Assembly: GCA_028284235.1 (NCBI GenBank)
Contig: JANQSC010000003.1
Coordinates: 17,573-81,572, forward strand
Origin: Opitutaceae bacterium
GTDB lineage: Bacteria; Verrucomicrobiota; Verrucomicrobiia; Opitutales; Opitutaceae
Direction of reading: 5' to 3'
Length of the DNA stretch: 64,000 bases
A program made the translations under genes and the position numbers. Numbering within the stretch: position 1 is the first letter of the stretch; each line of letters starts with the position of its first letter. Shown here piece by piece: positions 8,320 through 17,174 of this stretch. Below the pieces are notes generated by a model. It was not told the origin of the DNA, made no database searches, and saw only the letters and a program-made list of their open reading frames with translations.

Positions 8320-9588
8320 CTAAACGAAAATCAGAGCGGGGTGCTCGAGGATGTTCTTGAGCGCTTGGAGATATTGGGCGCCGATAGCGCCGTCGACGAC
8401 TCGGTGGTCGCAGCTCAGGCCGATTTTCATGATTTGGCCGACTTCGATGTTGCCGTTTTCTCGAACGACTGGGCGGGCGACGGTGGCTCCGACGGAGAGA
8501 ATTCCCGCGTTGGGCGTGTTGATGATGCCGTAGAATCCGGTCACTCCGTACATGCCGAGGTTGGTGACGGTGAAGGTGCTTCCGCTCATTTCGTTGGGGG
8601 CGAGTTTTTTCGAGCGGGCTTTCCCGATGAGGGCTTTGGCTTCGATGGATATCGCTTTGAGCGATTTCGCGTCGGCGTTGCGGATGACGGGGGTAAGGAG
8701 GCCGTCGTCGATGGCTACGCCGAACGAGATGTCGACCGTTCCGTGTTGCCGGATGGTGGAGTCGGCCCAGGAGCGATTCATGGCGGGGACACGTCGGAGG
8801 GCTTCGGTAGCGGCTTTGAGAATGAAGTCGTTGACGGAGATTTTGACGGCTTCGCCGTCGCCTGCAAGGTTGGCGAGCTCGGAGTTGAGCTGGGCTCGAA
8901 GCTCGAGGAGGCTGGCGACGTCGACTTCGGACTCTAGATAAAAATGCGGGGCCGTGGTTTTGCTCTCTTGTAGTCGCTGGGCAATTACCGCTCGCATTTG
9001 GGAGACGGGGATGTCTTCCGCTTTAGCGATTCCTTCGCCGGCGGGCGCGGTTGGCTGGCCGACTGGAGCGGCGGAGCCCTGCGGAGCGCCTTGCAGGTCT
9101 TTTTTGACGATGCGGCCGTTGGGTCCGGATCCTTTGATGGTGGAGAGGTCGATTCCCTGTTGTTCCGCGAGTTTTCGAGCGAGGGGGGAGGCTTTGATTC
9201 GCCCGCCGGGCGCCGTTGGTTGCGCTGGGGAATCGGATACCGGTTCGTTTGTCGCGACTGTTTCGGAGGCGGGAGCGTCGGTTTTGACTGCTTCGGGCTC
9301 GTCGCTCGTCGGGGCGGCGGCGGGAGCGGCTTCGACATCGACGGATTCGCCTTCTTCGCCGATTGCGGCGATGGGCGCTCCGACTGGGACCTGGGCGCCG
9401 ACGGCCGCGATTTGCTTGAGGAGAACGCCTTCGTCGAAGGCCTCGAGCTCCATGGTCGCTTTGTCGGTTTCGATCTCGGCGATTACGTCGCCGGACTCGA
9501 TTGGGTCGCCTTCGTTTTTCAGCCAGTTCGCGACGGTTCCCACGGTCATGGTGTCGCTGAGTTTAGGCATGTCGATTATAGTGGCCAT
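8320..9588 (-). CDS. pdhC: Pyruvate dehydrogenase E2, dihydrolipoamide acetyltransferase
   Basis: A 422-residue core subunit of the pyruvate dehydrogenase complex that transfers acetyl groups from lipoyl-lysine to CoA. Domains in order: one lipoyl domain (1-80, lipoylated lysine K43 in ETDKATME), an Ala/Pro/Glu-rich hinge (about 84-127), a peripheral subunit-binding domain (about 129-166, ASPLARKLAEQQGIDLSTI), a second flexible linker, and the catalytic acetyltransferase domain with active-site H395 and D399 (DHRVVDG). Length and the single lipoyl domain are usual for non-enterobacterial E2. It is the last gene of a three-gene operon, 47 bp after E1beta; no E3 gene is present nearby. Confidence 0.95.
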   Translation of the reverse strand: MATIIDMPKLSDTMTVGTVANWLKNEGDPIESGDVIAEIETDKATMELEAFDEGVLLKQIAAVGAQVPVGAPIAAIGEEGESVDVEAAPAAAPTSDEPEAVKTDAPASETVATNEPVSDSPAQPTAPGGRIKASPLARKLAEQQGIDLSTIKGSGPNGRIVKKDLQGAPQGSAAPVGQPTAPAGEGIAKAEDIPVSQMRAVIAQRLQESKTTAPHFYLESEVDVASLLELRAQLNSELANLAGDGEAVKISVNDFILKAATEALRRVPAMNRSWADSTIRQHGTVDISFGVAIDDGLLTPVIRNADAKSLKAISIEAKALIGKARSKKLAPNEMSGSTFTVTNLGMYGVTGFYGIINTPNAGILSVGATVARPVVRENGNIEVGQIMKIGLSCDHRVVDGAIGAQYLQALKNILEHPALIFV

Positions 9589-9635
9589 TTTGTATTTGAA
9601 ATCTTGGGTTGACTGGAAAGTGGGGCGAAAGGCTG

Positions 9636-10610
9636 CTAGCAGATTTCGAGCGCTTTTTTGACGACGACGTCTGCTTTCGGAAGCTGGATTTTCTCGAGCG
9701 GCGGGCTGTAGATCGCGGGGGCGTCGATAGCGGACACGCGCTGCACGGGGGCGTCCAGGTAGTCGAAGGCTTGATTTTGGATGAGGTAGGCGATTTGGGC
9801 GTCGACGCCGCAGAATGGCTTGTTCTCTTCCACGAGCACGGCTCGATTGGTTTTCTTTACGGAATTGACGATGGTCTCTTCGTCGAGGGGGCGGATGGAC
9901 CGGAGGTCGACGACTTCGGCGTCGATGTCGTGCTCGCTTTTCAGAATCTCCGCGGCTTCGAGGCAGACGAGGACGGAAGGTCCGTGGGCGATGAGGGACA
10001 GGTCGGTTCCTTCCCGCTTGATGTCGGCTTTGCCGAGCGGAACCAAGTAGTCGTCGTCGGGCACTTCGCCGACGTCGTTGTACATGATGGTGCTTTCCAT
10101 GACGTAGACTGGGTCGTTGTCGCGAATGGCTGTTTTGAGCAGGCCTTTGGCGTCGTAGGGCGACGCGGGGCAGACGACTTTGAGGCCGGGCGTGTTGGCG
10201 ATGAAGTTCTCCGGGGTGTGCGAGTGGGTCGCGCCGACGCCGGTGCCGCCATTCGCGGGGCCGCGTATCACGATGGGGACGTTGATTTGCCCGCCGGACA
10301 TGTAGCGGACGCTGGCGGCGTTGTTGATGATCTGGTCCCAGGCGACGTAGGCGAAGCTCCAGAACATCAGTTCCATTACTGGGCGTATCCCCAGCATGGA
10401 TGCGCCGATTCCCATGCCGATGAAACCGGCTTCGCTGATGGGGGCGTCGACGATGCGTTTGGGCCCGAACTCCTTGAGAAGCCCTTCCGTGACTTTGTAG
10501 GCGCCATTGTATTGAGCGACTTCCTCGCCGATGATAACGACGTTTTCGTCTCGCTTGAGCTCGTCGATCATCGCGTCTTTCAACGCTTGTCTGTAGGTGA
10601 TTTCCGGCAT
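9636..10610 (-). CDS. pdhB: Pyruvate dehydrogenase E1 beta subunit
   Basis: 324 residues from ATG 10610, beginning MPEITYRQALKDAMIDELKR, the normal E1beta N-terminus; longer upstream reading in this frame overlaps pdhA and was rejected. With E1alpha it forms the thiamine-diphosphate-dependent decarboxylase. Visible family marks are VIIGEEVAQYNGAYKVTEGL, the SEAGFIGMGIGASMLGIRP segment, GGTGVGATHSHTPE, and the C-terminal transketolase-type half with VVDLRSIRPLDEETI and EENKPF. Length matches the family. It is translated 44 bp after pdhA and 47 bp before pdhC. Confidence 0.95.
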   Translation of the reverse strand: MPEITYRQALKDAMIDELKRDENVVIIGEEVAQYNGAYKVTEGLLKEFGPKRIVDAPISEAGFIGMGIGASMLGIRPVMELMFWSFAYVAWDQIINNAASVRYMSGGQINVPIVIRGPANGGTGVGATHSHTPENFIANTPGLKVVCPASPYDAKGLLKTAIRDNDPVYVMESTIMYNDVGEVPDDDYLVPLGKADIKREGTDLSLIAHGPSVLVCLEAAEILKSEHDIDAEVVDLRSIRPLDEETIVNSVKKTNRAVLVEENKPFCGVDAQIAYLIQNQAFDYLDAPVQRVSAIDAPAIYSPPLEKIQLPKADVVVKKALEIC

Positions 10611-10654
10611 GCTAAATTGCGTTCTAAATTCTGTATTGATCGTATCGTTACGAG

Positions 10655-11770
10655 CTAGTCGTTGAAGAAGATCCGACCTTCGGAGACTTTCTGGTCGGGA
10701 TTGTCTTCTTCCCAGTAGACGTCTTTGACAATGTCGCCTTCTTCCGGGAACGGGCTTTCTTCCGCGAACTGGGCGGACTTTTCCGCTTCGGCTTTGGCGT
10801 CCTGGTCGATTTGCTTCACCTGGTCTTCGTCGAGCAGCTTGGACTTGAGGATGAAATCGCGGTACAGGGTGATCGGGTCGTGGTTCTTGCGATAGTCGTC
10901 GATTTCTTCTTTGGTGCGGTATTTTTTGTGGTTGGCGTCGGCGATGGAGTGGCCTTGGTAGCGGTAGGTGTGTATTTCCAGCAACGAGGGTTTGCACTCG
11001 TTCCGAGCGAGGTCCATGGCGTTTTTCACGCCTTCGCGGATGTCGAAGAGGGATTCGCCGTTGATCTTGGCCCAGTTCATGTTGTAGCCGTCGGCTCGGG
11101 CGGCGAGCCCGATTTCGGGATGGACGCTGGAGCGTTCTTGGGAGGTGCCCATGGAGTAGCCGTTGTTTTCAATTATATAGACGACGGGCAGATCCCAGAG
11201 GGAGGCGAGGTTGAGGGATTCGTGGAAGGCACCTTGGTTGATGGCTCCGTCGCCGAGGAAGCAGAGGGCGCAGCCTTTCTTGCCTTGGTACTTTAGGCCG
11301 TAGGCGAGTCCGGCGCCGAGTGGGGTTTGCCCGGCGACGATGCCGTGGCCGCCCCAGTAGTTGCGGGCGGGGTCGAAGTAGTGCATTGAGCCGCCTTTCC
11401 CTTTCGAGCAGCCGGTCGCTTTGCCGAATAGTTCGGCCATGCACTCGTCCATGGACATCCCTACGGCGAGGGCGTGTCCATGATCGCGATACGCGGTGAT
11501 GACGTGGTCGTTTTCCTGCATCAGGGAGATGCAGCCGACTGCGATTGACTCTTGTCCGATATAAAGGTGGAGGAAGCCGGCGATTTTGCCTTGCTGGTAG
11601 GCGCGGAGGGAGCGTTCTTCGAATCTCCGGATTCGCACCATTTCCCGGTAGAAGCCCACGAGTTGTTCGTCGGACAGGTCCTTGTTCGCCTGTGATTTGG
11701 CCTCTTTCGCGAGGTTGGCTTTGGCCGGCTTTTGGCGCTTGGCTTTCTTGGTTTCGGTCGCGTTTGTCAC
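10655..11770 (-). CDS. pdhA: Pyruvate dehydrogenase E1 alpha subunit
   Basis: 371 residues if started at GTG 11770; a TTG at 11824 would add 18 residues and cannot be excluded because neither start has a clear ribosome binding site. The N-terminus is a Lys/Ala-rich extension, followed by the E1alpha domain. Thiamine-diphosphate binding is shown by GDGAINQGAFHESLNLAS and the ENNGYSMGT segment. GKGGSMHYFD and the phosphorylation-loop-like YRYQGHSIAD region are also present. It is the first gene of the pdhABC operon; a Nudix hydrolase gene lies upstream on the same strand. Pyruvate rather than a branched-chain 2-oxoacid is the likely substrate, judged from overall resemblance. Confidence 0.93.
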   Translation of the reverse strand: MTNATETKKAKRQKPAKANLAKEAKSQANKDLSDEQLVGFYREMVRIRRFEERSLRAYQQGKIAGFLHLYIGQESIAVGCISLMQENDHVITAYRDHGHALAVGMSMDECMAELFGKATGCSKGKGGSMHYFDPARNYWGGHGIVAGQTPLGAGLAYGLKYQGKKGCALCFLGDGAINQGAFHESLNLASLWDLPVVYIIENNGYSMGTSQERSSVHPEIGLAARADGYNMNWAKINGESLFDIREGVKNAMDLARNECKPSLLEIHTYRYQGHSIADANHKKYRTKEEIDDYRKNHDPITLYRDFILKSKLLDEDQVKQIDQDAKAEAEKSAQFAEESPFPEEGDIVKDVYWEEDNPDQKVSEGRIFFND

Positions 11771-11881
11771 GTAAATACGTTGTTCAGTTGAGAAAGGGGG
11801 AAGATTGATCCTAATTTTGATCAATGATCAAGGTCATACCGCTCGTTCTGAATGGAATGGCGTAGAGGGAGGCGGCGAGTC

Positions 11882-12382
11882 TCATTCCCCGGCGGGCGTG
11901 ACTCGGTGCTCGATGACGATGTTCAAAGGATGTCCGGGGGAGCAGTCGGCTCGGGCGGAGACGAATCCCTCGCGGTACTTGTCGTAGATCGACCAAAGGC
12001 CTTCGCGATCAGTTTCGGGAATTGGGAGGGTGTCGATCGCGTCTCGGCTGTGGAAGGCGAACGCGCCTTCGCCCATCGAGGGAGGGAGGGCGGCAATGGG
12101 CTTTTTGCACTCGAATAGGAACATGAGCCAGTGGTTTTTGCCTTCGTAGGCCCGCTCGGCGATCATGCAGAATAGGTGGAGATCCGCTACGCCGACTTCG
12201 AGGCCGGTTTCTTCGAGCGTTTCGCGGGCGGCGCACTGGTGGGGGGATTCGCCTGTTTCCATTTCGAGTTTTCCGCCTATGGGGCTCCATAGTCCGCGAT
12301 TGGGGGACTTGTTACGCTGCAACATTAGAAACTCGCCTTCCGCGTTGCGAATGAAAACGAGCACGCTGATCTTGTAGTCCAT
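11882..12382 (-). CDS. Nudix hydrolase
   Basis: A 166-residue pyrophosphohydrolase. The Nudix box is recognisable at residues 36-61, with REtlEEtGL (R53-E54-E57-E58-G60) binding the metal. The front half of the box reads GGKLEMETGE instead of the usual GGxxExGE, a two-residue insertion. It may act on a damaged or modified nucleotide or a dinucleotide; the substrate cannot be told from sequence. The C-terminal 40 residues (LWSIYDKYREGFVSARADC and onward) lie beyond the Nudix fold. It sits just upstream of pdhA on the same strand, but a link to pyruvate metabolism is not evident. Confidence 0.85.
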   Translation of the reverse strand: MDYKISVLVFIRNAEGEFLMLQRNKSPNRGLWSPIGGKLEMETGESPHQCAARETLEETGLEVGVADLHLFCMIAERAYEGKNHWLMFLFECKKPIAALPPSMGEGAFAFHSRDAIDTLPIPETDREGLWSIYDKYREGFVSARADCSPGHPLNIVIEHRVTPAGE

Positions 12383-12400
12383 AGGTACTTGGCTGGTTTA

Positions 12401-12570
12401 GAGACTGCCTAATAAATTCGAATATGCGTCACAGCTGGCATTTTGCGCCTTTGGCAAGGCGCACGCGCGGCGCCAATGCCCGTAGGGCCTTGGCTGCAAC
12501 GGCGCAAAACGCGAAAGAGGACGCTGCCCTGGAGGCGAACGACACCTATTCCGATTTATTAGACAGTTTC
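12401..12570. mobile_element. MITE-like element, 170 bp, imperfect terminal inverted repeats
   Basis: The left end GAGACTGCCTAATAAATTCG and the complement of the right end GAAACTGTCTAATAAATCGG match at 17 of 20 positions. Both ends are flanked by TTA (12398-12400 and 12571-12573), consistent with a 3-bp target duplication. Internally TTTTGCGCC near 12442 pairs with GGCGCAAAA near 12500, so the whole element can fold into a long hairpin. It encodes no protein and fills most of the 300-bp gap between the Nudix gene and the Ig-like protein gene. Confidence 0.65.
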
Positions 12571-12682
12571 TTAGAGGCATGAAAACGGGCTGGATGGGTC
12601 AAGCGGAAAGCGAGAATGTAAAATCGCGTGTCGTCTCGCGCAAAGTCTTGCCGGTGGAACGGCGAGGGCGCAGGGTGGGGTT

Positions 12683-13288
12683 ATGCATCGACTTTCGCGT
12701 TTCTTTTTTGGATGGGCAGTCGTTCTCATGGGGTACTCGATTGCCGCGGGTTCGGTAGCTGTCCGCGAAGTGGAGTTCACTCGTCTGGACGCGGGCGGTC
12801 GCTCGGGTGACTGGCTCGAGTGCGCTATCGAGTTGGAGGTGCGGCGCGACACGCAAGACCGCTCTCGTCGAGATCCCGATTTTGTCGACGATCTCTCGGT
12901 CACCTTAATGCTGGGTGTCGAGCTCGCTCGAGGAAGAGGCGAGGGCTTTGAGTTCTACCGGGCCCAGGCGGATTTTGTCGCGTTGAAGGAAGGGCGTCAC
13001 TTTGCCCGATTTTATCTCCCGCCGGAAGTTGTGGAGCGCGACCAGATGAAGCAAGAGGTCCACTCGTTTCTGATTCAGCTGTCGGTGGCGGGCGAACTCG
13101 TGTCTGAGAGCGTTTCGCGTCAGTTGGAGCGTCCTCAAGTGCGTGACAGCTTTCTCGCTCGAGTCGATGCGGAGTCCGGCCGGAACGACGGCGTGTTGGC
13201 GCCCCAGAACCAGTCGCCCTTTCTCCTTTCGTATCCGCGCGAAACCCCCAGTTTCCGCGACACGAACCGACCGGTCTTGGGGCAGTGA
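12683..13288 (+). CDS. Exported Amuc_1102-like protein
   Basis: A 201-residue protein with an N-terminal hydrophobic segment (residues 6-23, likely signal peptide or anchor) followed by a mainly beta-type domain with WLECAIELEV and FARFYLPPEVVERDQM segments, and a low-complexity C-terminal tail. It is assigned by position: in Akkermansia the gene at this place beside the PilM-like gene is Amuc_1102, an exported immunoglobulin-like protein of similar length. Sequence resemblance alone is weak. It is separated from the next cluster gene by 247 bp that hold an AT-rich stretch and possible promoter but no gene. It probably belongs to the envelope machine encoded downstream. Confidence 0.6.
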   Translation: MHRLSRFFFGWAVVLMGYSIAAGSVAVREVEFTRLDAGGRSGDWLECAIELEVRRDTQDRSRRDPDFVDDLSVTLMLGVELARGRGEGFEFYRAQADFVALKEGRHFARFYLPPEVVERDQMKQEVHSFLIQLSVAGELVSESVSRQLERPQVRDSFLARVDAESGRNDGVLAPQNQSPFLLSYPRETPSFRDTNRPVLGQ

Positions 13289-13535
13289 CTTCAGCGAGCG
13301 GATCAATCGAGCTGTCGGAACTCGCCCGGAGGGGGTGATTTTGGCGTGAACTTCTCCGGATTCCGCCTTGTCTGGACCCGTTTCGAGTCCCCAATTTAGC
13401 ATGAGAATACGCAACGGTTACATTTCAGGAACGAATAGGGGTTATTTTGATTATTGGCCTAGTGTAAACGCTAGTAGATTAGCGGTTTTTTCTTGTACCG
13501 CAGTTAACTTTTCAAAAAATGGTAAAGAATTGTAA

Positions 13536-15230
13536 ATGAGACCTCCTCACTACCTAGTTGTCAGCTGTGGTTCCAGCCATGTTGCCGCTGTGCATTTGTC
13601 GATGCACACGAGCGGTCGTTGCGAGTTGTTGAACTATTGGAGGAAGGAGTTGGATTTGTCTCTCAGCGACCCTTTGCTCTGGCTCAAGGCGGCGTCGCAG
13701 TTGTTCGGTGAAGCGCGGGCGCAGTTCAATGGCGACATGCCGGTCGGCTATGCCCTGCCGGGGAACTTGGTGCTGACCAAGTATTTGAAAGTCCCTCAAG
13801 CCCCGTTGAACAAGCGCGACAAGATCGTGGCGTTCGAGGCGAAGCAGAATATTCCGTATCCGATCGGTGAGGTCGCGTGGGACAGTTTTCTGATCGAGGA
13901 GGACGATCTCGATTTCGAGACGGTGATTGCCGCGTCGAAGTCGGAGCTGGTGGAGTCGCTTTCGCTTTACGGCAAGCAGGCCAAGATGGACCCCGATTTG
14001 ATCGAGCCCGCTTTCGTGGGGCTGATCAACGCGTTTCGCTTCAACGAGCCGCAGGCGTTGGGCTGTTCATTGCTCGTTTCGATTGGCGCGAAGTCGACTG
14101 ACATAGTATTTTTCAATGGCCCGAAATTTTATTCGAGAAACGTCTCCCTGGGCGGCAACACGGTGACTCAGGAAATTCGATCCGCGCTGGAATTGCCGTT
14201 CGAGGACGCGGAGCGAATCAAGCGGGCGGCTGTCGCGGGAGAACCTTTGCCTGTAGGAGAGCACAGCGCGTTCGAAGCGGCTCAACAGAGTTTCTTGAAG
14301 CGCCTCAACGTGGAGGTCAGCCGCACCCAAGCGATCTACAAGAATCACGGCTATGACGACTCGCCGGTCCGTTGTCTGTTAACGGGTGGAGGGTCGCTGT
14401 TGCCGGAAATCGCGACTGGGCTTGAAAACCGTATTGGAGTTCCGGTGACGCGATTTGATCCTCTCAAGGAAGTCCGTCCCGCGACCGGATGCCCGGCGGA
14501 GACTCTCAACGCGGACAAGGTTTTTCTGGCGGAAGCAATTGGGGTCGCGATCGGCCGCTTTCTACCGGATTCCACTCAATTGAACCTGCTTCCCCGGAGT
14601 ATCTTGTGGCAAAGGCGGTTTCGCAAGCAGCAGCCCTACTACATTTTCGCCGGGATCGTGGCCTGCGCCGCGATTGCGCTTCCACTGGTGAATACCAAGA
14701 TCGCCGTGCAACGGTACGAGGAGGAAATCCAAAACCTGGATACTAAAATACAACCGTTGCGCGAACTGAATACTCGAATCAACCAGCGGATCGAGGAGAT
14801 CGAGGGATTGAGGAATGTGATTGGCGAGGCGTCGGTCGTCGCTCAGTCGCGATCGAATTGGATGTTATTTCTGAACGATATTCAGACGCGTTTGGACGAG
14901 GTGGAAGACGTCTGGCTCGATCGAATCGAAGTCGACCGCCCAGTGTCGATCACGGCAAGCCCGTCGAACCGGTTCAACTCAGTTCGCGACGAGTCCGCGG
15001 ATGCGAAGGAAGACAAGATCCGGCTCCATTTAGAAGGTCGTTTGCTGGATGTCGCCAACCCGTTGTCAACGGTCAGCCAGGAGTCGAACAAGCGCGTTTC
15101 AGCCCTGCTGGATAGTTTTATCGCTTCGGAATTCGTGGAGCGGCTTGAGAACGAGCGCTTTGACAACAATGTCCCCGGAATCCTCAAATTCAACTTTACC
15201 TTGGTCGTGGACTCGACCCGTCCACTTTAG
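13536..15230 (+). CDS. pilM: PilM-PilN fusion, Amuc_1101-like pilus assembly protein
   Basis: 564 residues. Residues 1 to about 340 form an actin-like ATPase of the PilM/FtsA type: VVSCGSSHVAAVHL at the start, KIVAFEAKQNIPYPIGEVAWD (a PilM hallmark, here split for brevity at Gln), LLVSIGAKSTDIVFF for phosphate 2, and CLLTGGGSLLPEI for the adenosine site. A membrane segment follows at about 368-387 and then a coiled coil and periplasmic domain of PilN type (about 390-560). In most bacteria PilM and PilN are separate proteins that bind through the PilN N-terminus; here they are one chain. It starts the tight run with the next three genes. Confidence 0.85.
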   Translation: MRPPHYLVVSCGSSHVAAVHLSMHTSGRCELLNYWRKELDLSLSDPLLWLKAASQLFGEARAQFNGDMPVGYALPGNLVLTKYLKVPQAPLNKRDKIVAFEAKQNIPYPIGEVAWDSFLIEEDDLDFETVIAASKSELVESLSLYGKQAKMDPDLIEPAFVGLINAFRFNEPQALGCSLLVSIGAKSTDIVFFNGPKFYSRNVSLGGNTVTQEIRSALELPFEDAERIKRAAVAGEPLPVGEHSAFEAAQQSFLKRLNVEVSRTQAIYKNHGYDDSPVRCLLTGGGSLLPEIATGLENRIGVPVTRFDPLKEVRPATGCPAETLNADKVFLAEAIGVAIGRFLPDSTQLNLLPRSILWQRRFRKQQPYYIFAGIVACAAIALPLVNTKIAVQRYEEEIQNLDTKIQPLRELNTRINQRIEEIEGLRNVIGEASVVAQSRSNWMLFLNDIQTRLDEVEDVWLDRIEVDRPVSITASPSNRFNSVRDESADAKEDKIRLHLEGRLLDVANPLSTVSQESNKRVSALLDSFIASEFVERLENERFDNNVPGILKFNFTLVVDSTRPL

Positions 15231-15236
15231 AAGCTG

Positions 15237-16208
15237 ATGTTCTGGTTTAAACGCAATCCCGTGTTCTATCTTTTCCTTGGGGCCTTGATGGCGCTTGCGG
15301 TTTTCGGGATGCTTTATACGTCGCAAGACGCGAAGCGACTCGATGAGTTAAAAACCGAATACGCGAACAAGAACCAGCAGTTGCAGCTGTTCCTGAAGCG
15401 GTCGCCGGCTCCCACTAAAGCGAATCTGGCGACCTTGGACCGCAACTACGATCTACTCAAAGGAGAGTTTGAAAAGGCCCAAGTGGCGCTCAATTTGAGC
15501 ACGTACGACAAGGATATGTTTTTTGGAAAGCGCCCCGGCAACAGCAATGACGCCTTCTTCATGATTGCGAAGTACGTCGAAGACGCTCGTCGGCTGGCCG
15601 CCAGCAGCGAGGTGAAAACTGTGGAGGGGAGTCGGTATGGGTTTAGCCAATACGAGAATGTGGGCCCGGTAGAGGAGGCGATTGAGCGGGTTCACAAGCA
15701 GGCCAAGATTATGGAGGCGCTGCTCCAGGCCTTGTTCGATTCGGGGATCAGCGAGTTTGTATCAATCAAGCGCGAGGCGTCGGTGGTTCCGGAGCCGAGT
15801 GACGAGCCCCAGAGGAGCGTAGAAGGAGACGAGATTTTCAGCATCGATTCGACCAGTGAATTCAAACGGACGGATTCGCTTGAATCGCTCGCCTTTCGCG
15901 TGGAGTTCAAGGGGCAGTCGTTGTCCATGCGCAGCTTCCTCAATCGCATCACTGGATCGTCGCTCCCGTTTTCGATTCATGAAATCGAGGTTGCTCTCGA
16001 CAAGGAGGCGGGTTCCGCCGAGGAGCGTAGTTCGATTTTGGATAATCCATTTAACAGCGAAGAGAATTCTCCGTCGCAGATCTCGGCAATGCGCGTGCCG
16101 ATAATTTCGGAGAACGAGTCGCGTTTTATTATTACAGTAGAGTTTCTGGAATTGAAAGAGGGCCCGCTGGTCTCTCTCGATGACGAAACGGAGGGTGGAA
16201 ATGTTTAG
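15237..16208 (+). CDS. Amuc_1100-like bitopic protein (PilO-like)
   Basis: A 323-residue protein with a short cytoplasmic tail, one membrane segment (about residues 8-28), a long coiled-coil/helical region, and a C-terminal alpha/beta domain (about 210-315). It starts 6 bp after the PilM-PilN gene and overlaps the next gene by 8 bp, so translation is probably coupled. By order and layout it corresponds to Akkermansia Amuc_1100, the outer-membrane-associated protein known to signal through host TLR2, and to PilO in type IV pilus inner-membrane platforms. Primary sequence similarity in this family is low, so the role is inferred mainly from context. Confidence 0.65.
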   Translation: MFWFKRNPVFYLFLGALMALAVFGMLYTSQDAKRLDELKTEYANKNQQLQLFLKRSPAPTKANLATLDRNYDLLKGEFEKAQVALNLSTYDKDMFFGKRPGNSNDAFFMIAKYVEDARRLAASSEVKTVEGSRYGFSQYENVGPVEEAIERVHKQAKIMEALLQALFDSGISEFVSIKREASVVPEPSDEPQRSVEGDEIFSIDSTSEFKRTDSLESLAFRVEFKGQSLSMRSFLNRITGSSLPFSIHEIEVALDKEAGSAEERSSILDNPFNSEENSPSQISAMRVPIISENESRFIITVEFLELKEGPLVSLDDETEGGNV

Positions 16209-17145
16209 GTTTAGCTTATCGGAGTTTCTTGATAAATTCGCGTTGCTTGTGGCAATGCTCGTGTTTCTGTTTATGGGCGTGATCAGTATTCGGAGTGTTA
16301 AGACTTTGGATACGCTTTCACGCCAAGACTCTCCGATGTTGTCGGAAAGCAAAGTGGACGTGGAAACCTACGTTGTGGAGCGACCGCAATCGGTGTCGGC
16401 GCTTTGGGAGAAACCTCAGAGCCAGTCTCGCGGGGAGGATTGGATATTCGACGTGTTTACGCCACCGGTGTTATACTACAACCCGGCATCGAGGGAATTT
16501 ACGGTGACGTCGCCCGAGATTTCGATTGCGGACGCAAAAGATCCGTGGAAGGCATTTGAAATCGAATTGGTCGAGGTGCGTCAGCGTCCCTACCGTTTGC
16601 AACTCAAGGGGTATGCGGGCGATGATGGCAATTATGTGGCCCATTTTGAGCTCCTTGATACTAATGAAACTCTTCTGGCGAAAGCGGGTAAACTGCTTCA
16701 CGAGGCGGGTGTCAAAGTGCTTTCGTTCGAGGTGAAGCAGATGGAAGTGAAGCAGGAGGGCAGTATGCCGGTATTCGAGAATGTTGGCGTGGCCCGTCTC
16801 TTGGATTATGAAAGCAACGAGGAAGTGTTCCTCACAAATCTCGAGACGAAAATATTCTCTGACTTGGAGGCGAAAGTGCGTTCCACCGAAGACGGCCAGG
16901 TATACGTCGTTCGGGAAGGGAGCCAAGTGGAGCTGGACAACGGTTCGTACGTGATCGGGGCCTTGTCGCACAATCCGCAAGAGGCGATGGTAACCAAAAT
17001 TTCTGTCGACGGAGGTCGTCGAATGTCCAAATTGTTAAAGCCGCTTTCAGGAGACGAGTTTATCAACCAAGGGGAAGGGGAGCCGAGTTCCTTCAGCCCC
17101 TTTGCCATTCGCCCCAAAGTCGTTTTGCCGAAACCAAACAGCTAA
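16201..17145 (+). CDS. Amuc_1099-like bitopic protein of the pilus-like cluster
   Basis: 314 residues from ATG 16201; GGAGGG about six bases upstream, inside the end of the preceding gene, decides this start over an earlier ATG at 16180. There is a membrane segment at about residues 10-30 and then a periplasmic domain with mixed alpha/beta sequence (WIFDVFTPPVLYYN, PYRLQLKGYAGDDGNYVAHF). The FTPP and short-beta pattern recall PilP/GspC homology-region proteins, which link the inner-membrane platform to the secretin. Gene order matches Akkermansia Amuc_1099. It is followed by the secretin gene after 29 bp. Confidence 0.62.
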   Translation: MFRFSLSEFLDKFALLVAMLVFLFMGVISIRSVKTLDTLSRQDSPMLSESKVDVETYVVERPQSVSALWEKPQSQSRGEDWIFDVFTPPVLYYNPASREFTVTSPEISIADAKDPWKAFEIELVEVRQRPYRLQLKGYAGDDGNYVAHFELLDTNETLLAKAGKLLHEAGVKVLSFEVKQMEVKQEGSMPVFENVGVARLLDYESNEEVFLTNLETKIFSDLEAKVRSTEDGQVYVVREGSQVELDNGSYVIGALSHNPQEAMVTKISVDGGRRMSKLLKPLSGDEFINQGEGEPSSFSPFAIRPKVVLPKPNS

Positions 17146-17174
17146 AATAAAATTTCTTCCAACTGCGCGAACCT

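Noticed and set aside
10611..10997. Upstream extension of the pdhB frame
   Set aside because: Overlaps the end of pdhA in another frame; ATG 10610 gives the standard N-terminus.
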